This document shows positions 21,092 through 32,510 of a DNA stretch of 64,000 nt, piece by piece. The stretch spans positions 804,795-868,794 of the forward strand of contig NMRA01000138.1 in the NCBI GenBank assembly GCA_002633005.1. The letters run 5' to 3'. The stretch's first letter is position 1; the number at the start of each line of letters is the position of its first letter. Below the pieces are notes generated by a model that saw only the letters and a program-made list of their open reading frames with translations, made no database searches and was not told the DNA's origin. Both the position numbers and the translations under genes were made by a program. Origin of the DNA: Phoronis australis (taxonomy: Eukaryota; Phoronida; Phoronidae).

Positions 21092-22690
21092 GTACACCGT
21101 CACCGTAGAGTGACACTGTCTTTTTTGCAAGTCCAAGACTCTATAGCTATGCAGAAGTCAAAAAGGTTCTACCTTTGCATATTTTGGCAGTTTTCCAGGA
21201 TACAAACATGAAGTAGCGGATTAAAATCTTCTCAAATACTCACCCATTTTACCAAACTGATGTTGCAAGTCGGAATATGGAACACCAACAATCGGCAATC
21301 AACTGATCAATATTCGCTCTCCAAATAAAAACCACACTAAATGGGGTAGCTCGATTATATCAACGTAACGTTAATATTTTGGCATGACGAAAATAGAAAT
21401 TTGAAATATCCGGAATAATGCAATGGAAAAATAAGAAAAAATAATTTTTGGCGGATTTTATTTCCAGATATCGTAATTTTATATTGACAATTTCCTACAA
21501 TATCTTGATAGAACTCATTTTTATCAGAAAAAATATCAGTAGAATGACTTCATTTGTTTCGTTTTAGGGGCTGGCAGAAGCTGAGGATGTTTGGTTTGCG
21601 TTTCATAATTCTGGGTCTCTTTTCGTCATGATTTCTACGATTTCTAAACAGAGATGTCACTGCTGAGTCAACGAATTAAGCTACAGGTAATTATCTTGCG
21701 AAGCACCATCGAACTTTGCAGTATCTCAGCAGGGGTCGACTAACGAACTACAATTAAACCACCCACCAGTCCCACATCATTTTGTTGTGAAATTTGAACT
21801 GAATTATTTCCGCGCATTAATACGTCATTCGGCGAGTAGGGCAACATTTCACGGATTTTAATCGACATGATGTTTTTCAAATGTCGAGTTTAGTTGCAAT
21901 TTCGTCTGCGAACAAATGGAGTGAGTTTGCCCTTGGGTCTTCAATAACTTTGATTACAGTCATAGAGCAGGTCAATCCTGGAATAGTCGTGGATACCTTT
22001 TCAGCGAGTATTTTGTCCTTTTTCACGTCGCACTCTTAGCTAATCAAATCCACATGTTGGTTAGAGATCTCTGATTCAACTTTCATGTCGGCAGCTAGCC
22101 TTGCGCTCCAGAGTCTTTCACTGAATGTGAACTGAAATTTGTGGGTATTTGATGCTGCAGGTAAGAGCATATTCTAAGCATTTCCTCGATGACCTAAAAG
22201 TCAATTTTTGAGGGCGTAAAAATGGCGGTTAAATTTTACGACCTGGAATTTATGAATGTGAGCTGGATTTTGAAAATACGACCTGGGATTTGGCTAGGTC
22301 GCAAAAGGTGACCTGATGATTCTCATTGCGTTGAGCCCTAATTCAGGTGCTTGGCTAGGTCAGTCACCGGCGTCCTGAGCTTGTGATTGTCCCCAATACA
22401 CTTTACTAATTTATGGCACTTGGGACTGGGAATTAACACAAGTAGCAATAAATTCACACAAAACAGGGATTCAACAAACCATGATCACATTTATAGCAGG
22501 CAGTTGCAATCAAAACATAAAAATCTTCCCAAAAAGCCGACGTGTCGCAACTATTGCAGACAGGTCACGTGAGTCGGTTCAAGATCAAGTATGGAATTAC
22601 CAGATGAGAAACCTTCCGTGATGAATTGGCAATGGCTGTTATCCATTTGTAAGTTAAGTAAACTGATATAAAATCGCACTTAAAACAATA
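21092..22690. other. Intergenic sequence, nothing recognised
   Basis: No supported gene. Around 22,205-22,300 the phrase 'acgacctgg' plus 'attt' recurs a few times, which may be a repeat remnant. Confidence 0.35.
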
Positions 22691-22693
22691 TTG

Positions 22694-22752
22694 TCTTGGT
22701 CCTGGGAATCGAACCTGCAATCCTTGGCTGGAAACCAAGCACAACAAAGAGC
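22694..22752 (-). repeat. tRNA-derived SINE fragment
   Basis: On the minus strand CTTGG-TTTCCAG-CCAAG forms an anticodon-like stem with a 7-nt loop, followed by GCAGGTTCGATTCCC, a good pol III B-box. The acceptor stem does not close and no clear A-box is present, so it is a SINE head or tRNA pseudogene rather than a functional tRNA. Confidence 0.5.
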
Positions 22753-23614
22753 AATTGAATTAATTAAGCACTCTATGCAATTTCCCAGAAGTATCTCTGT
22801 AGATTTTTCTGCATAGCTACCCCATATTGCGAAAAGGAAATTAGAAGAATTTTTTGGTTTGGGAGGTCAAATTCAGTGTTTGGGTAGTGATAAAAGGTCT
22901 TACCAGTATTTGTCAATATATTTACCACAAGCTTGCAAGGCAAAATGCCCCTGATTTTGACGATTTTGCTTACAGACTTTGACACAAGGAGCAATATGAA
23001 TGCTGATAATTATTGCTTGCTTGAAACATGTTTAAACCTTTTAACATCTTGTTTTTGCTTCAAGTTTCAAAAAATAGAAGCAAAAATATGCTTATGAGGA
23101 TAAACTCTTACCGGCTTTCCTGTTAAATATATTTCCCTTCACTTTACCTTTGCAAATATAACCAGTCATCTTTTACTCACAAATTTTGACCAGATGCTGA
23201 TGATACCAGCACCACAGTAGCGTACCTCACCCAGATACAGTCAGGCCAAGCGAATGTCAAATGTCCAGTTTGGCATGAAATGGACTCCAAAAGCAATCAT
23301 TAATTTCAATAATATGAAAGCACTCCTTGAAAGGAATGTCCTGCAAATTTTCCATTGATTCATTGGCAACAGAAATCATTGTCAGTTATAACACCATGGA
23401 AAATCTATGCCTGCATTTGTTTTGCATTCAGTTAATGGTCATAAAAGGACAAACTGCAGAATGAAAGTCCCTTTTTGTCTGTAAATCTTCAATGGCCACA
23501 TGTGATATGTAATTGAACGTTGTAGTTCACTTCTATTGTAGGCTTCCCGCTTGTGTGCACTTAGATGTTGTGTGTGTTAGTCAGTACCAGTCTACTAACT
23601 GAGTGTACCTAACT
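22753..23614. other. Upstream flank of PPIP5K
   Basis: Presumed promoter and 5' UTR region, possibly including an untranslated exon. No TATA box or CpG-rich block stands out. An in-frame TGA lies 15 nt before the ATG at 23,615. Confidence 0.35.
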
Positions 23615-23686
23615 ATGCTGTCACCATGCAGTTACCCTGACAACTATAACCTGTTCTTCATGGGCGATGAAGCTTCCAACTATGAG
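23615..23686 (+). CDS. PPIP5K: PPIP5K exon 1 (residues 1-24)
   Basis: ATG at 23,615 follows an in-frame TGA five codons upstream, which supports it as the start. It encodes a short acidic/aromatic leader (NYNLFFMGDEASNYE) that parallels the NYRHFFHHADED region of vertebrate proteins. Donor GTACTA, phase 0. A CAG at 23,627-23,629 could instead be an acceptor from an upstream exon, in which case the start would move. Confidence 0.75.
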
Positions 23687-25245
23687 GTACTACTGCTGCA
23701 CTGTACGCACCAAATCGGGCTGCAAGGGGTACTCAAAGCCCCCAGTTAAGTTCTGCCCCTCCAAATAATTGACATTGGTTTCAGTTTTGTTGATTTTGAG
23801 TGAACATTTGAATATATATATAAATGTATGTGTGTGAAGTTTGGAGTTGATTGTCATGCAGGTGTGTTATTTTGATTGACATTAAACTTACTCATGCAAA
23901 GATGTATTTCTTCAGGATTTTGATTGATTTGAAAAACGACTATCTGTCCAATGTTAATTGTGAAGTGAATGTAGGATCATTTTGAATCGTGTAATTAAAA
24001 AACTGTCAATTGTCAAGTTCATACTAAAGTGTAAAAAGACCCTCAGGCATATTTTGTCATCTATGAACCATCTATGGACCATCTATGGACCAACCTATTA
24101 CAACAAGAATTAATGGGGAGTTATTGGACTGTCTCGACTCAAAAAAGTGTGAACCAAAGCATCATAGACATTTACGTGTTGCTTAATTTTATTTTGTAGT
24201 GTGTTTAAGAATTTTGTCTTTTTTGCTCTGCATAGAAAATTAAAGTAAGTACGTAATGTTGCTTTTGAGAAAGTAGCATACAGTGCTGTATATTTTGTGG
24301 TTGATGTTTATGTTGATCATAGTTACATTTCGTTTTGTTGCATTGTGTCTCGAACCTACACCTAGTTACCCCTGATGTGTAGGAATTAGAAGAATGCTTT
24401 CTTTTGTCATTGTGTGGTTAGTTTACAGGACAATTTGAACTTAAAACAATCATGGAAGAATACCAAATACAGAACTTGTATCTTCTAAACAATTTGCAAG
24501 GTAACTTGTTCATATGCCAAAGCTTTTGCTCAAAACTGATGCCCTGTTGCCTTGTCAAGTGATTTGTGCTTTACTGCCTAATATAGGGGGTTACATTGTT
24601 TGTGAACAAATTATTATAGTTGAATGTCTCCTGAGTGCACAGAATTTATCATGATTCTAGATACAAAAGTAGCTTGCATTAACTAAATGCAATTTCTATG
24701 AAATTAATCATTGTGTGTAATTTGTTTTGTTAATACATTGGCTGGGTGGTTGTTATAAAGAATAGAATTAATGAACTATGCGAAACCTAAGTGCAGTTGT
24801 ATTGTTCAGTGTCTTTTGTTTGTTAATTCCAACTATATTGTGCATTACATCACTAATTCTGGGGATTTTATCTGCAGTACTGAAATTTTCCAAATGCATT
24901 GTGGAATCATGGTTTGTGGCTGGTAAACGTTTGCTGACATCTGGGATAACTTGTGGATTTTGAGGCTTACTTTTAGTCTTTCTGTTAATATGATGGTTTC
25001 TTTGTCATTTTCACATCAAAAAGTACATTGTAGTTCTGCTACTTGACTGACAACTGTTGTTTTCCGACATACTTTTTTTACATGTCCCCTGTGATGTTGT
25101 CGGATGTTTATGAGTCACACCGTCCTACAATGCATCAGAAAAATGACAATTGCGCCATAGATGAAATCTCCCAAATTGTAATCAAGCAATAAAAACGTGT
25201 TATGTTTGCTGTATTCCTAATTCATATTTCTTCTCTGTCATTCAG
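23687..25245 (+). other. PPIP5K intron 1
   Basis: 1.56 kb, AT-rich, no element recognised. A small run of CCATCTATGGA copies sits near 24,065-24,090. Confidence 0.6.
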
Positions 25246-25541
25246 GACGAGTACAATGATGGACGTAAGATCGTCGTTGGCGTCTGCGCCATGGCAAGGA
25301 AGTCGCACTCTAAACCGATGGGTGAGATCCTCCGTCGGCTTCACCGATTCGAGTATCTGGAGATATGTATTTTTGATGAGCGAGTAATCCTAGAGGAGCC
25401 TGTTGAGTCATGGCCGATCTGTGACACACTGATCTCGTTCTACTCAGCTGGCTTTCCACTGGAGAAGGCTGTTGCGTACTCAAAACTTAGAAAGCCATTT
25501 CTAGTCAATGATTTGGATATGCAGTATGTTATACAGGACAG
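25246..25541 (+). CDS. PPIP5K: PPIP5K exon 2 (residues 25-123)
   Basis: Begins the ATP-grasp kinase: [12 protein letters not shown]-x-SKPM, then [10 protein letters not shown] and [15 protein letters not shown], all strongly conserved in the family. Acceptor TTCAG, donor GTGTGT, phase 2. Confidence 0.96.
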
Positions 25542-26483
25542 GTGTGTATAATGCTCTCACAGCTCTCAATGCCCATTCCCCTCTAAAAAAGATTGAAAAA
25601 TCACACGAAATTCGTCTCATGATTTTCAAAAATTCCCTTCAAGTGATTGAAAAATTACCCTCGAGGTTCGAATCACTTGTAACTCACAAAGGTGACAATT
25701 TGAAAGAGCACAATGGCAGAGCCTATGAGGGCTTACAACAGGGTTAGGAGTGCTACTGATGGTGATAGGGAGGTAGAATTTTTCCCTCACCCCAAAATAT
25801 TCCCCTGTTGCAAGGCACCCTTCCCCTTGGATGAACGAGGGCCCTGGCTCTTTATAATATCCTAGAAAAGGTGGTAGTGTCAAAACGTATTGAAGTCGGT
25901 GTCTTGTTATTCCGACTGAATAATAGAACGAGTCTTCGTATTGTGAAATTTCACCTGTTATGCCTCCCAACTCACTCTGCTTTGTTCACATGATCTTGTT
26001 GCACAATTTCTTAGACCACTCGGTTAAGATATTTGTCAACCTTATTGAAGACCTTTCACATTTCATCAAATGCATTTTAGGTATTTATTTGCAACGTGAT
26101 ACATTTTCTGAATCCTTCATGACTGCAACATCTTACTTGGTGCCTTAAAATGAGGCGTACTTATTGTGCTTTTAAAACAAGGCTTACTTATTATCAATTG
26201 ACCATCATTTTTGCAAATGTTGTCATTTTTTACTTTTAACATGAATTTTCAAAAAACCTGTTCTGTGGGAGATTTGCATTTGAACTACATTTTCTTGGCA
26301 TCTATGTGCTTCAAACAGCAGAGATATCAATCGTCGAAATTCCTTGTTTTTAAAAATACATCTTATGCCTTGAAAATATAATATGATATGAAGTGCCCCT
26401 TACGTTTCCAGTAAAAATACATAAATTGCATTTTTGGAGAATAACTACTGAGCGTAGTGCAAGATGAGATCACTTTAAAAAGA

Positions 26484-26784
26484 AATTTTATAGCAGTAAG
26501 TCAGTGATCTGAATCAACACATAGTTTATAGCAGTAAGTTTTATAGCAGTAAGTCAGTGATCTGAATCAACACAGTTTATAGCAGTAAGTTTTATAGCAG
26601 TAAGTCAGTGATCTGAATCAACACAGTTTATAGCAGTAAGTTTTATAGCAGTAAGTCAGTGATCTGAATCAACACAGTTTATAGCAGTAAGTTTATAGCA
26701 GTAAGTCAGTGATCTGAATCAACACATAGTTTATAGCAGTAAGTTTTATAGCAGTAAGTCAGTGATCTGAATCAACACATAGTT
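26484..26784 (+). repeat. 51-bp compound minisatellite in intron 2
   Basis: The block TCAGTGATCTGAATCAACAC recurs at 26,501, 26,554, 26,605, 26,656, 26,706 and 26,759 (spacing 50-53). Each unit also contains two copies of TATAGCAGTAAG. Copies are nearly identical, so the array is young. It ends about 100 bp before the exon 3 acceptor. Confidence 0.93.
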
Positions 26785-26887
26785 TCTTTGTCAGAATGAT
26801 GCTTTAATTATTGTTTTAACTTGGAAGATGCTCCACACTTGTACAACTACACATTTGTGCATTTCATTATTTTTTTGTTCCCCACAG

Positions 26888-26970
26888 GATTGCTGTTCAC
26901 AAGTTACTAGAAGACCACGGTATTGACGTGCCAGTATATGCTGTGCTACAGCGGGACAGTAATAACCCTG
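26888..26970 (+). CDS. PPIP5K: PPIP5K exon 3 (residues 123-151)
   Basis: Encodes IAVHKLLEDHGIDVPVYAVL followed by RDSNNP, which aligns with the human [22 protein letters not shown] segment. Acceptor CCCACAG, donor GTCTGT, phase 1. Confidence 0.93.
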
Positions 26971-27573
26971 GTCTGTACTGCATTATTGTACTCATTACTT
27001 TCTCGATGCCTATTGGTTACGGAAAACATTTAAAGCTACGTACAGCACCACTGAGGTCAAGTTAAAATTGCCAACTTAAGATAAAAAGTGACTGTGGTCA
27101 GTGGTGAATATACCCTTGAAGCAGTCAGTATAATCTTCTTTATGTTTCATTTGATAATTAAGTGAAGTTAAGAACTCTGTCTCACTAAGTCAAAAACTTT
27201 CTGAAATAAATCGGTATAAAATAAAGATTTTTTAACTTGGCTTTATCATTAGTAAATGTACAATACCACCCCTTAAATACTGTTTTAAATACTTTTTTCA
27301 ATTTAATTTAAGCTGCTTAAATTTAGCCAATTACGTGATCTGTACTTAGAAACATTCAACATTCTCTAGTTGTGCAGATCTGTATGAATTGTCATTTGTA
27401 TTGACCAGTCAGTTGTAAGCTAGCTATTGAATCTGAAAACACTGAACATTTTGGTAACAGGTTAAAAGAGCCCATTTGCAGAGATTGTTCTAACAAGTTC
27501 ATTGCTCACTTTTCCTGAAAACAAGCTTCTACTTGTATTGATCTGAATAATGTCATTTCTTATGTATCATTAG
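26971..27573 (+). other. PPIP5K intron 3
   Basis: About 600 bp, no feature recognised. Confidence 0.6.
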
Positions 27574-27731
27574 GGATGTGTAAAATAACCGAGTTGGAAG
27601 ATCAAATAGAAATTGATGGTGTCACCATACAAAAACCATTTGTGGAGAAGCCGGTAAATGCTGATGACCACAACGTGTACATATATTACCCGTCTTCAGC
27701 TGGAGGGGGCAGTCAGAAACTGTTTAGGAAG
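27574..27731 (+). CDS. PPIP5K: PPIP5K exon 4 (residues 151-203)
   Basis: Carries the nucleotide-binding hinge KPFVEKPV and the [22 protein letters not shown] segment, almost identical to vertebrates. Acceptor ATTAG, donor GTTAGT, phase 0. Confidence 0.96.
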
Positions 27732-27839
27732 GTTAGTACTACACATGTATAGCAAATTGTAAAATTGATTTTTAGGTTTTGTTTTTTTCTGGTTGGAGTA
27801 ATTAGCATTTTTCTCTCGTGTTGAAGATTCCAGTTGAGA

Positions 27840-28560
27840 TTTTGGAGGTCTACCCACTTTTATGTACCCACTTCTACATATGTGGGTGTATAATGTCGTC
27901 ATCTCTGCCCGGTGTCTCGTGTCTTGTGTCTGCTACGGTGACTCCTAACTTGTAGGATGAGGACAACCTTTGGACTTATTGAATTATTGCTGTGCCACCT
28001 AGTGAGAGTTTTTAGTTAATTTGCTTTTACATCTACTGCACCATGTGCCATAATGGATCTTTTTGAAAGTTGGCAAATATGTTTGTGTCACGTATGTGAT
28101 ATCTTGCTATAATTTTTCAAAGGGCTCTGTCGTATTGTGTTTCCATTGTAGCAATTTGTTATTTTCTTGACATCGTCTTTAATTTGTATCTTCCCTCTAT
28201 TTTCAAATGGTTAGAAAGCCATTGTGAAGTTTCATTGATTTTTACTAAACCAAGGCTGACTATGTTTTTCAGACATGCCTGAGTACCGCTATGCCCCTAG
28301 CAGCACTATGATATTTTGTACCTGCCTCAATGTCTACCAGCTTTGCTGAATGATTGTCGTAAAATAAGACAGGTGTGCTTCTGATGAGGAGAGCATGGCT
28401 GATGTGGGTTTTTGGACGAATTCAACTACTGCTATGCCCCCTGGTGACAATTTCATTCTTTTGCGTCTATCTTGATATCTACCAAATTTTATTAAGGGAC
28501 AGCATCTGTTCATTTTCTCTCGTCTCCGGTTTGTTCTGCACCCCCTTCATGGCCATTTTA
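27840..28560 (+). repeat. Modular repeat array in intron 4
   Basis: Starts with CCCAC...ACATATGTGGG...TAATGTCGTCATCTC, the same head as the array at 37,005. Diverged modules follow, containing GTGCCACCTAGTGAGAG, TATGCCCCTAGCAGC and TATGCCCCCTGGTGAC at roughly 150-bp spacing. It is the most degenerate of three intronic copies. Confidence 0.6.
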
Positions 28561-28568
28561 GTAAGCAA

Positions 28569-28634
28569 TGGGGCCCACAACCTTGAGAACAGAAGGTGGA
28601 CACTCACTCCATTAGGCCACACTGCCTCCTCTTA
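28569..28634 (-). repeat. SINE head fragment in intron 4
   Basis: On the minus strand GAGGCAGTGTGGCCTAATGG opens a tRNA-like head that closely resembles the one at 45,388-45,465 (GAGGCAGTGTGTTCTAGTG). The B-box is degenerate. It lies antisense to the gene. Confidence 0.5.
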
Positions 28635-28727
28635 GCATCTTGCTGAACTCACTTTCAAGTCGTCTACTGACAAATGGTTCTTGTTTGATTTTAATTTATT
28701 TGTTGTTTTTTGTATTATGATTTCCAG

Positions 28728-28829
28728 ATTGGTAACAAAAGCAGCGTGTACTCTCCAGCCAGTAGGATACGAACAGTGGGCTCTTATATTTATGAAGAAT
28801 TTATGCCTACAGATGGCACTGACATCAAG
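28728..28829 (+). CDS. PPIP5K: PPIP5K exon 5 (residues 204-237)
   Basis: Encodes [10 protein letters not shown]...[17 protein letters not shown], conserved kinase core. Acceptor TTCCAG, donor GTAAAG, phase 0. Confidence 0.96.
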
Positions 28830-29298
28830 GTAAAGCCTGGTAGCTGACCCCATTATCAATGAAACTTATGGGCTTATCTCGTCTCATCGGTTTTCCACTC
28901 TGTCTGATGTTTTCTCATCAAAATGCTTTATTGCGTTTTTGTCTTTTTGCAAAATTTCAAAAATAGTTATTATCTATCATGGAACAAGTCTTTCTTTTGA
29001 AAGTTGACCTTTGGTTGTCAGTCAAGTAAAGTCAGTGGTATCTCTTTTGTGACTATTGCGGTGTCGGACCATATACTATTATTGTGACAGAAAGAATGCT
29101 CGTTGCGAAACTGAGGTCTGTACTACTGTGTGACAACAAAAGCAAGAGTTAGCTCTGACTGTGGAGAAACTTCGGACCATATTCATATTGAAGTTTTGTC
29201 TTTGTTGGAGACAGCTTGTGCACTGGCTGTGTTACCATTAGACAAACATAACAGTTTACATGAAGGCTCAGGTTCAAAGTGTATGCAGTGCACACAAA

Positions 29299-29390
29299 GG
29301 TACATGTTCTGGGTGTATACAGTGTACATGGTACATGTTCTGGGTGTATACAGTGTACATGGTACATATTCTAGGTGTATACAGTGGGTG
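29299..29390 (+). repeat. 31-bp tandem triplication spanning the exon 6 acceptor
   Basis: Units at 29,299-29,329, 29,330-29,360 and 29,361-29,390 share GGTACATGTTCTGGGTGTAT and ACAGTG. The third contains the functional 3' splice site (TTCTAG then GTGTATACAGTG, the exon 6 start). In the first two the AG is GG (TTCTGGG), so they duplicate exon-start sequence but lack the acceptor. A partial fourth copy precedes them. Confidence 0.92.
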
Positions 29391-29536
29391 CTGACTATGC
29401 TCATGCTGAGGCGAGGAAGTCTCCAGCTCTTGACGGCAAGGTGGAACGAGACCACAATGGAAAAGAGGTCAGATATCCCATCATTCTGTCAGCCAAGGAG
29501 AAACTTATTGCTCGGACCATATCTCTGGCATTCAAG
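29375..29536 (+). CDS. PPIP5K: PPIP5K exon 6 (residues 238-291)
   Basis: Encodes [33 protein letters not shown] and LSAKEKLIA. Conserved kinase core. Acceptor ATTCTAG, donor GTATTT, phase 0. Its 5' edge is part of a tandem triplication. Confidence 0.96.
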
Positions 29537-30244
29537 GTATTTATGCAATTTAGGGTCAGGTCAGTAGTTAGACAAATAATTCAAGCAGTTGAAATGCACG
29601 CTTATATGTGATGTTTCTTGAATGTCTCAAAACAATATTTTTTTGAAGCAATGGATACATCATCAAAATTTGTGATAAAGATGTTGCCTCTGGTATCATT
29701 TTGCTGAGGTATTTTCTAATTAACAATTAGTTAATGTTAAGGTAATGCTCTGTTCCTTTTTACTTTCCTTTGTGTTGCATTTGAAGGTCTAAAGTACCAA
29801 GTGCTAACTGACCTTCGCCACAACAATCCTGTCTGATCAATAACTAAAACATGCTGTCTCTGAGGGTATTAAGCAGGTAGATCAGTGTGCCTTTATATAA
29901 TCCCTATTGGCTTCACAATTGACTGGTCTAATGAAAAAGGCTTGAATGTCCAATCAGTAACGATCAGAATTCCTGTATCTAAGATACAAAACTTAAGGGG
30001 GGGGGGTGAATATCCATGCTGGCATTATCTCCCTTTTCACTCCAGCTTGTGTAATTAGTGTGTCATATTTCATTCAATAAAGATTTCTAACAAAAGGATT
30101 TGTACCTGTTTTATATTTTATTGTTGGCAATATCATGTCTTTGCTGAAGTTTTAGTTTAGGCCTGCAGCATGGAAAAGCACGTAGACATTGTGTGAATTG
30201 AATAAATATTTGAACTTTGGAATAAAAAGTGTTGTTCATTGCAG
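29537..30244 (+). other. PPIP5K intron 6
   Basis: About 700 bp; a run of 10 G at 29,997-30,006 is the only oddity. Confidence 0.6.
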
Positions 30245-30366
30245 CAAACTGTGTGTGGGTTTGATCTACTACGTGCCAATGGTGGTGCTTACGTCTGTGA
30301 TGTCAATGGATTCAGCTTTGTGAAGAATTCAAACAAATACTACGATGATTGTGCCAAAATATTGGG
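30245..30366 (+). CDS. PPIP5K: PPIP5K exon 7 (residues 292-332)
   Basis: Encodes [13 protein letters not shown] followed by [14 protein letters not shown] and [14 protein letters not shown] contains the metal-binding Asp/Asn of the ATP-grasp site. Acceptor TTGCAG, donor GTAATG, phase 2. Confidence 0.96.
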
Positions 30367-31153
30367 GTAATGTCACTGTTGACTTACTCATGTGGACACA
30401 GGACTATGACTTGTAGTTTCAGTTGTATTGAGCGAAGTTCTGAGCACGACTAGTTAGTAGGAACATTATTTGCTGTAAATGAAATACTTTTTACTATAAT
30501 TATATTAAATCTCACAGTCGTGTCATTTTTATGGAAATTGTTCATGGTATGAAGCCAAGCTTAGTCTGGGTTTGTGTGGAGTGTTTGATCATATCAAGAG
30601 TGTTGTTTGATCAAAACCTTAGAGCCGCTATTACTCATGTTCTGTGCAACAAGTGAACTTTTGATGTACATCACTTACCTTTATGAAATTGGTCTCTACT
30701 TATTTTTTTCTCAGATGAGAAGTAATTTCTGAGTTTGCAAAGTAGGAACAATTCGTTATTCCTTGAGACCATGCTCTGAGTATCAAAATGACACGCCATG
30801 ACAAACCAACTTGTAGAGCCTTGTCACTTGCATTAACAGTCTGTAAATCTGACATCACCTCTACTTAGACTAAGGGACAATTGAAGACCAATTACAGTAA
30901 GTGGTCTAAATCAAAAGTTGCGTTTTGTGATGGAACGTGAGTTTTAGCCACTTTAAATCATGCCTAATCTATCTTAGCTTAATGAAAGGTTAGAAATAAA
31001 AATGTACCTTGATTTAGACCAAGTGTCACATCAATCTTTCTCAAAGTCTCTTAATCTTCAGTCTTGTTCATTTATTCATGACATGTTACCAAATGCTATG
31101 TGCTCCTTATTCCTCCTCAAGGCAAATATAATTGCCATCTTTGTCTGTTTCAG
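30367..31153 (+). other. PPIP5K intron 7
   Basis: About 790 bp, nothing recognised. Confidence 0.6.
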
Positions 31154-31255
31154 TAACCTAATTATGCGCACCCTGGCCCCTCAGCTGTCCATTCCATACT
31201 CTATAACACTTCAACCAGAAGATATACCTATTGTGCCAACTACCTCAGGAACTAT
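31154..31255 (+). CDS. PPIP5K: PPIP5K exon 8 (residues 332-366)
   Basis: Encodes [17 protein letters not shown] and [13 protein letters not shown], the linker from kinase to phosphatase domain. Acceptor TTTCAG, donor GTAAGT, phase 2. Confidence 0.95.
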
Positions 31256-31517
31256 GTAAGTTACTTTTCAGAATTGCACAAAGCATGTAATTATTTTTGT
31301 TCATGTGATTTTCAACTGAGTGATCTAGAATATGATTTTACTTTTATTAACAGTTAGTTGACCTATGCTGTTAAATGTTCAATTAATTTTTGTCAAACTG
31401 TATTTTGATTAAGCAGCTTGAAATAGGAATTCATTTCTAATACTGTTTCTGAGACAGTTATTGTATTTTTAGCTATAGTTACTTAGTTTTGTCATTCACT
31501 TTTCTTTGCCACTTCAG

Positions 31518-31604
31518 GATGGAACTTCGGTGTGTAATAGCTGTCATCAGACACGGGGATCGGACCCCAAAACAGAAGATGAAGATGGAAGTTTGCCATA
31601 AATT
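31518..31604 (+). CDS. PPIP5K: PPIP5K exon 9 (residues 366-395), RHG motif
   Basis: Encodes [20 protein letters not shown] followed by MKMEV. R377-H378-G379 is the histidine-phosphatase signature; His378 would be the phospho-acceptor. Acceptor CTTCAG, donor GTAAGT, phase 2. Confidence 0.97.
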
Positions 31605-32315
31605 GTAAGTTGATAAATACCTGTAATCCATCTATGCTCTGGTTGCAAGATGCTACTTAAAATTGTGCCATAATGACAATATGATTATATTAATTAGAAA
31701 TTAAAGCTTGTTAGCTTATGTTTTGTGCACACATTACAAGGATAATTTTTGGGTATTTTTAGTTTGCTGTAAGGATTTTTGACTACTGAAGCTTAACTTG
31801 TATCCACAATTTGAAAGTTATTCTTGATCAGTGTTCCAAGGTTGGATTTATTTATTATGCCTGGTAGTCAATGCTTATTAATTTTGTCATGATACTTTTT
31901 TTGACTTATATTCAAATGCACCAGGAAATGTCTAGTGGCATGTTTGTTTAAAACGTTTCCAAGCGTGCTTTGCTTATATTTATGGACTTCTTCAATGTAG
32001 GACACAGTATGACAGAAAAGGTAAACTTCATTTTGTCAAATTTCTCAATAAAACACAGTCACATTGAGAGGGGATTTCCTTAATAGCTAATATTCTATAG
32101 TACCCATGCAGTTATGGTTTGCAGGCACTCACTTTGTATACATATGTTTTTGTGCAATTATATTTTAAAAAAGCTTAAAGTTTATTCCATTTTGCACATC
32201 TGTTGTCTAACAACATTTTTTGTCATTTATTGGAACAGCAACAGTTTGATTCCAGAATTGAAGAATGTTCTCTGCACATAAAATATTTTTAATTATGTCA
32301 ATCTGTTTTTGTCAG
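31605..32315 (+). other. PPIP5K intron 9
   Basis: About 710 bp, nothing recognised. Confidence 0.6.
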
Positions 32316-32510
32316 ATTCTTTGACCTGTTTCAAAAACATGGAGGGATGAAGACGGGCCACTTGAAACTCAAACGTCCCAAACAGCTCCAGGAGGTGCTA
32401 GACATTGCGAGATATCTGTTGCATGAGTTGGACCACAACTCCACTGACTCTATGGAGACGATTGCTGAGAATAGACATAAGTTGGAGCAGCTAAAGTTTG
32501 TTCTGGAGAT
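32316..32510 (+). CDS. PPIP5K: PPIP5K exon 10 (residues 395-460)
   Basis: Encodes [27 protein letters not shown] and [11 protein letters not shown], helical phosphatase segment aligned with human. Acceptor TGTCAG, donor GTACGT, phase 2. Confidence 0.96.

Noticed and set aside
26484-26784. Regular direct repeats that could be read as a CRISPR array
   Set aside because: The units are contiguous tandem copies without unique spacers, in an animal intron with no cas genes.
29149-29567. Several frames on both strands around exon 6
   Set aside because: They arise from the 31-bp triplication (no stops in the unit) and from exon 6 itself read in other frames.
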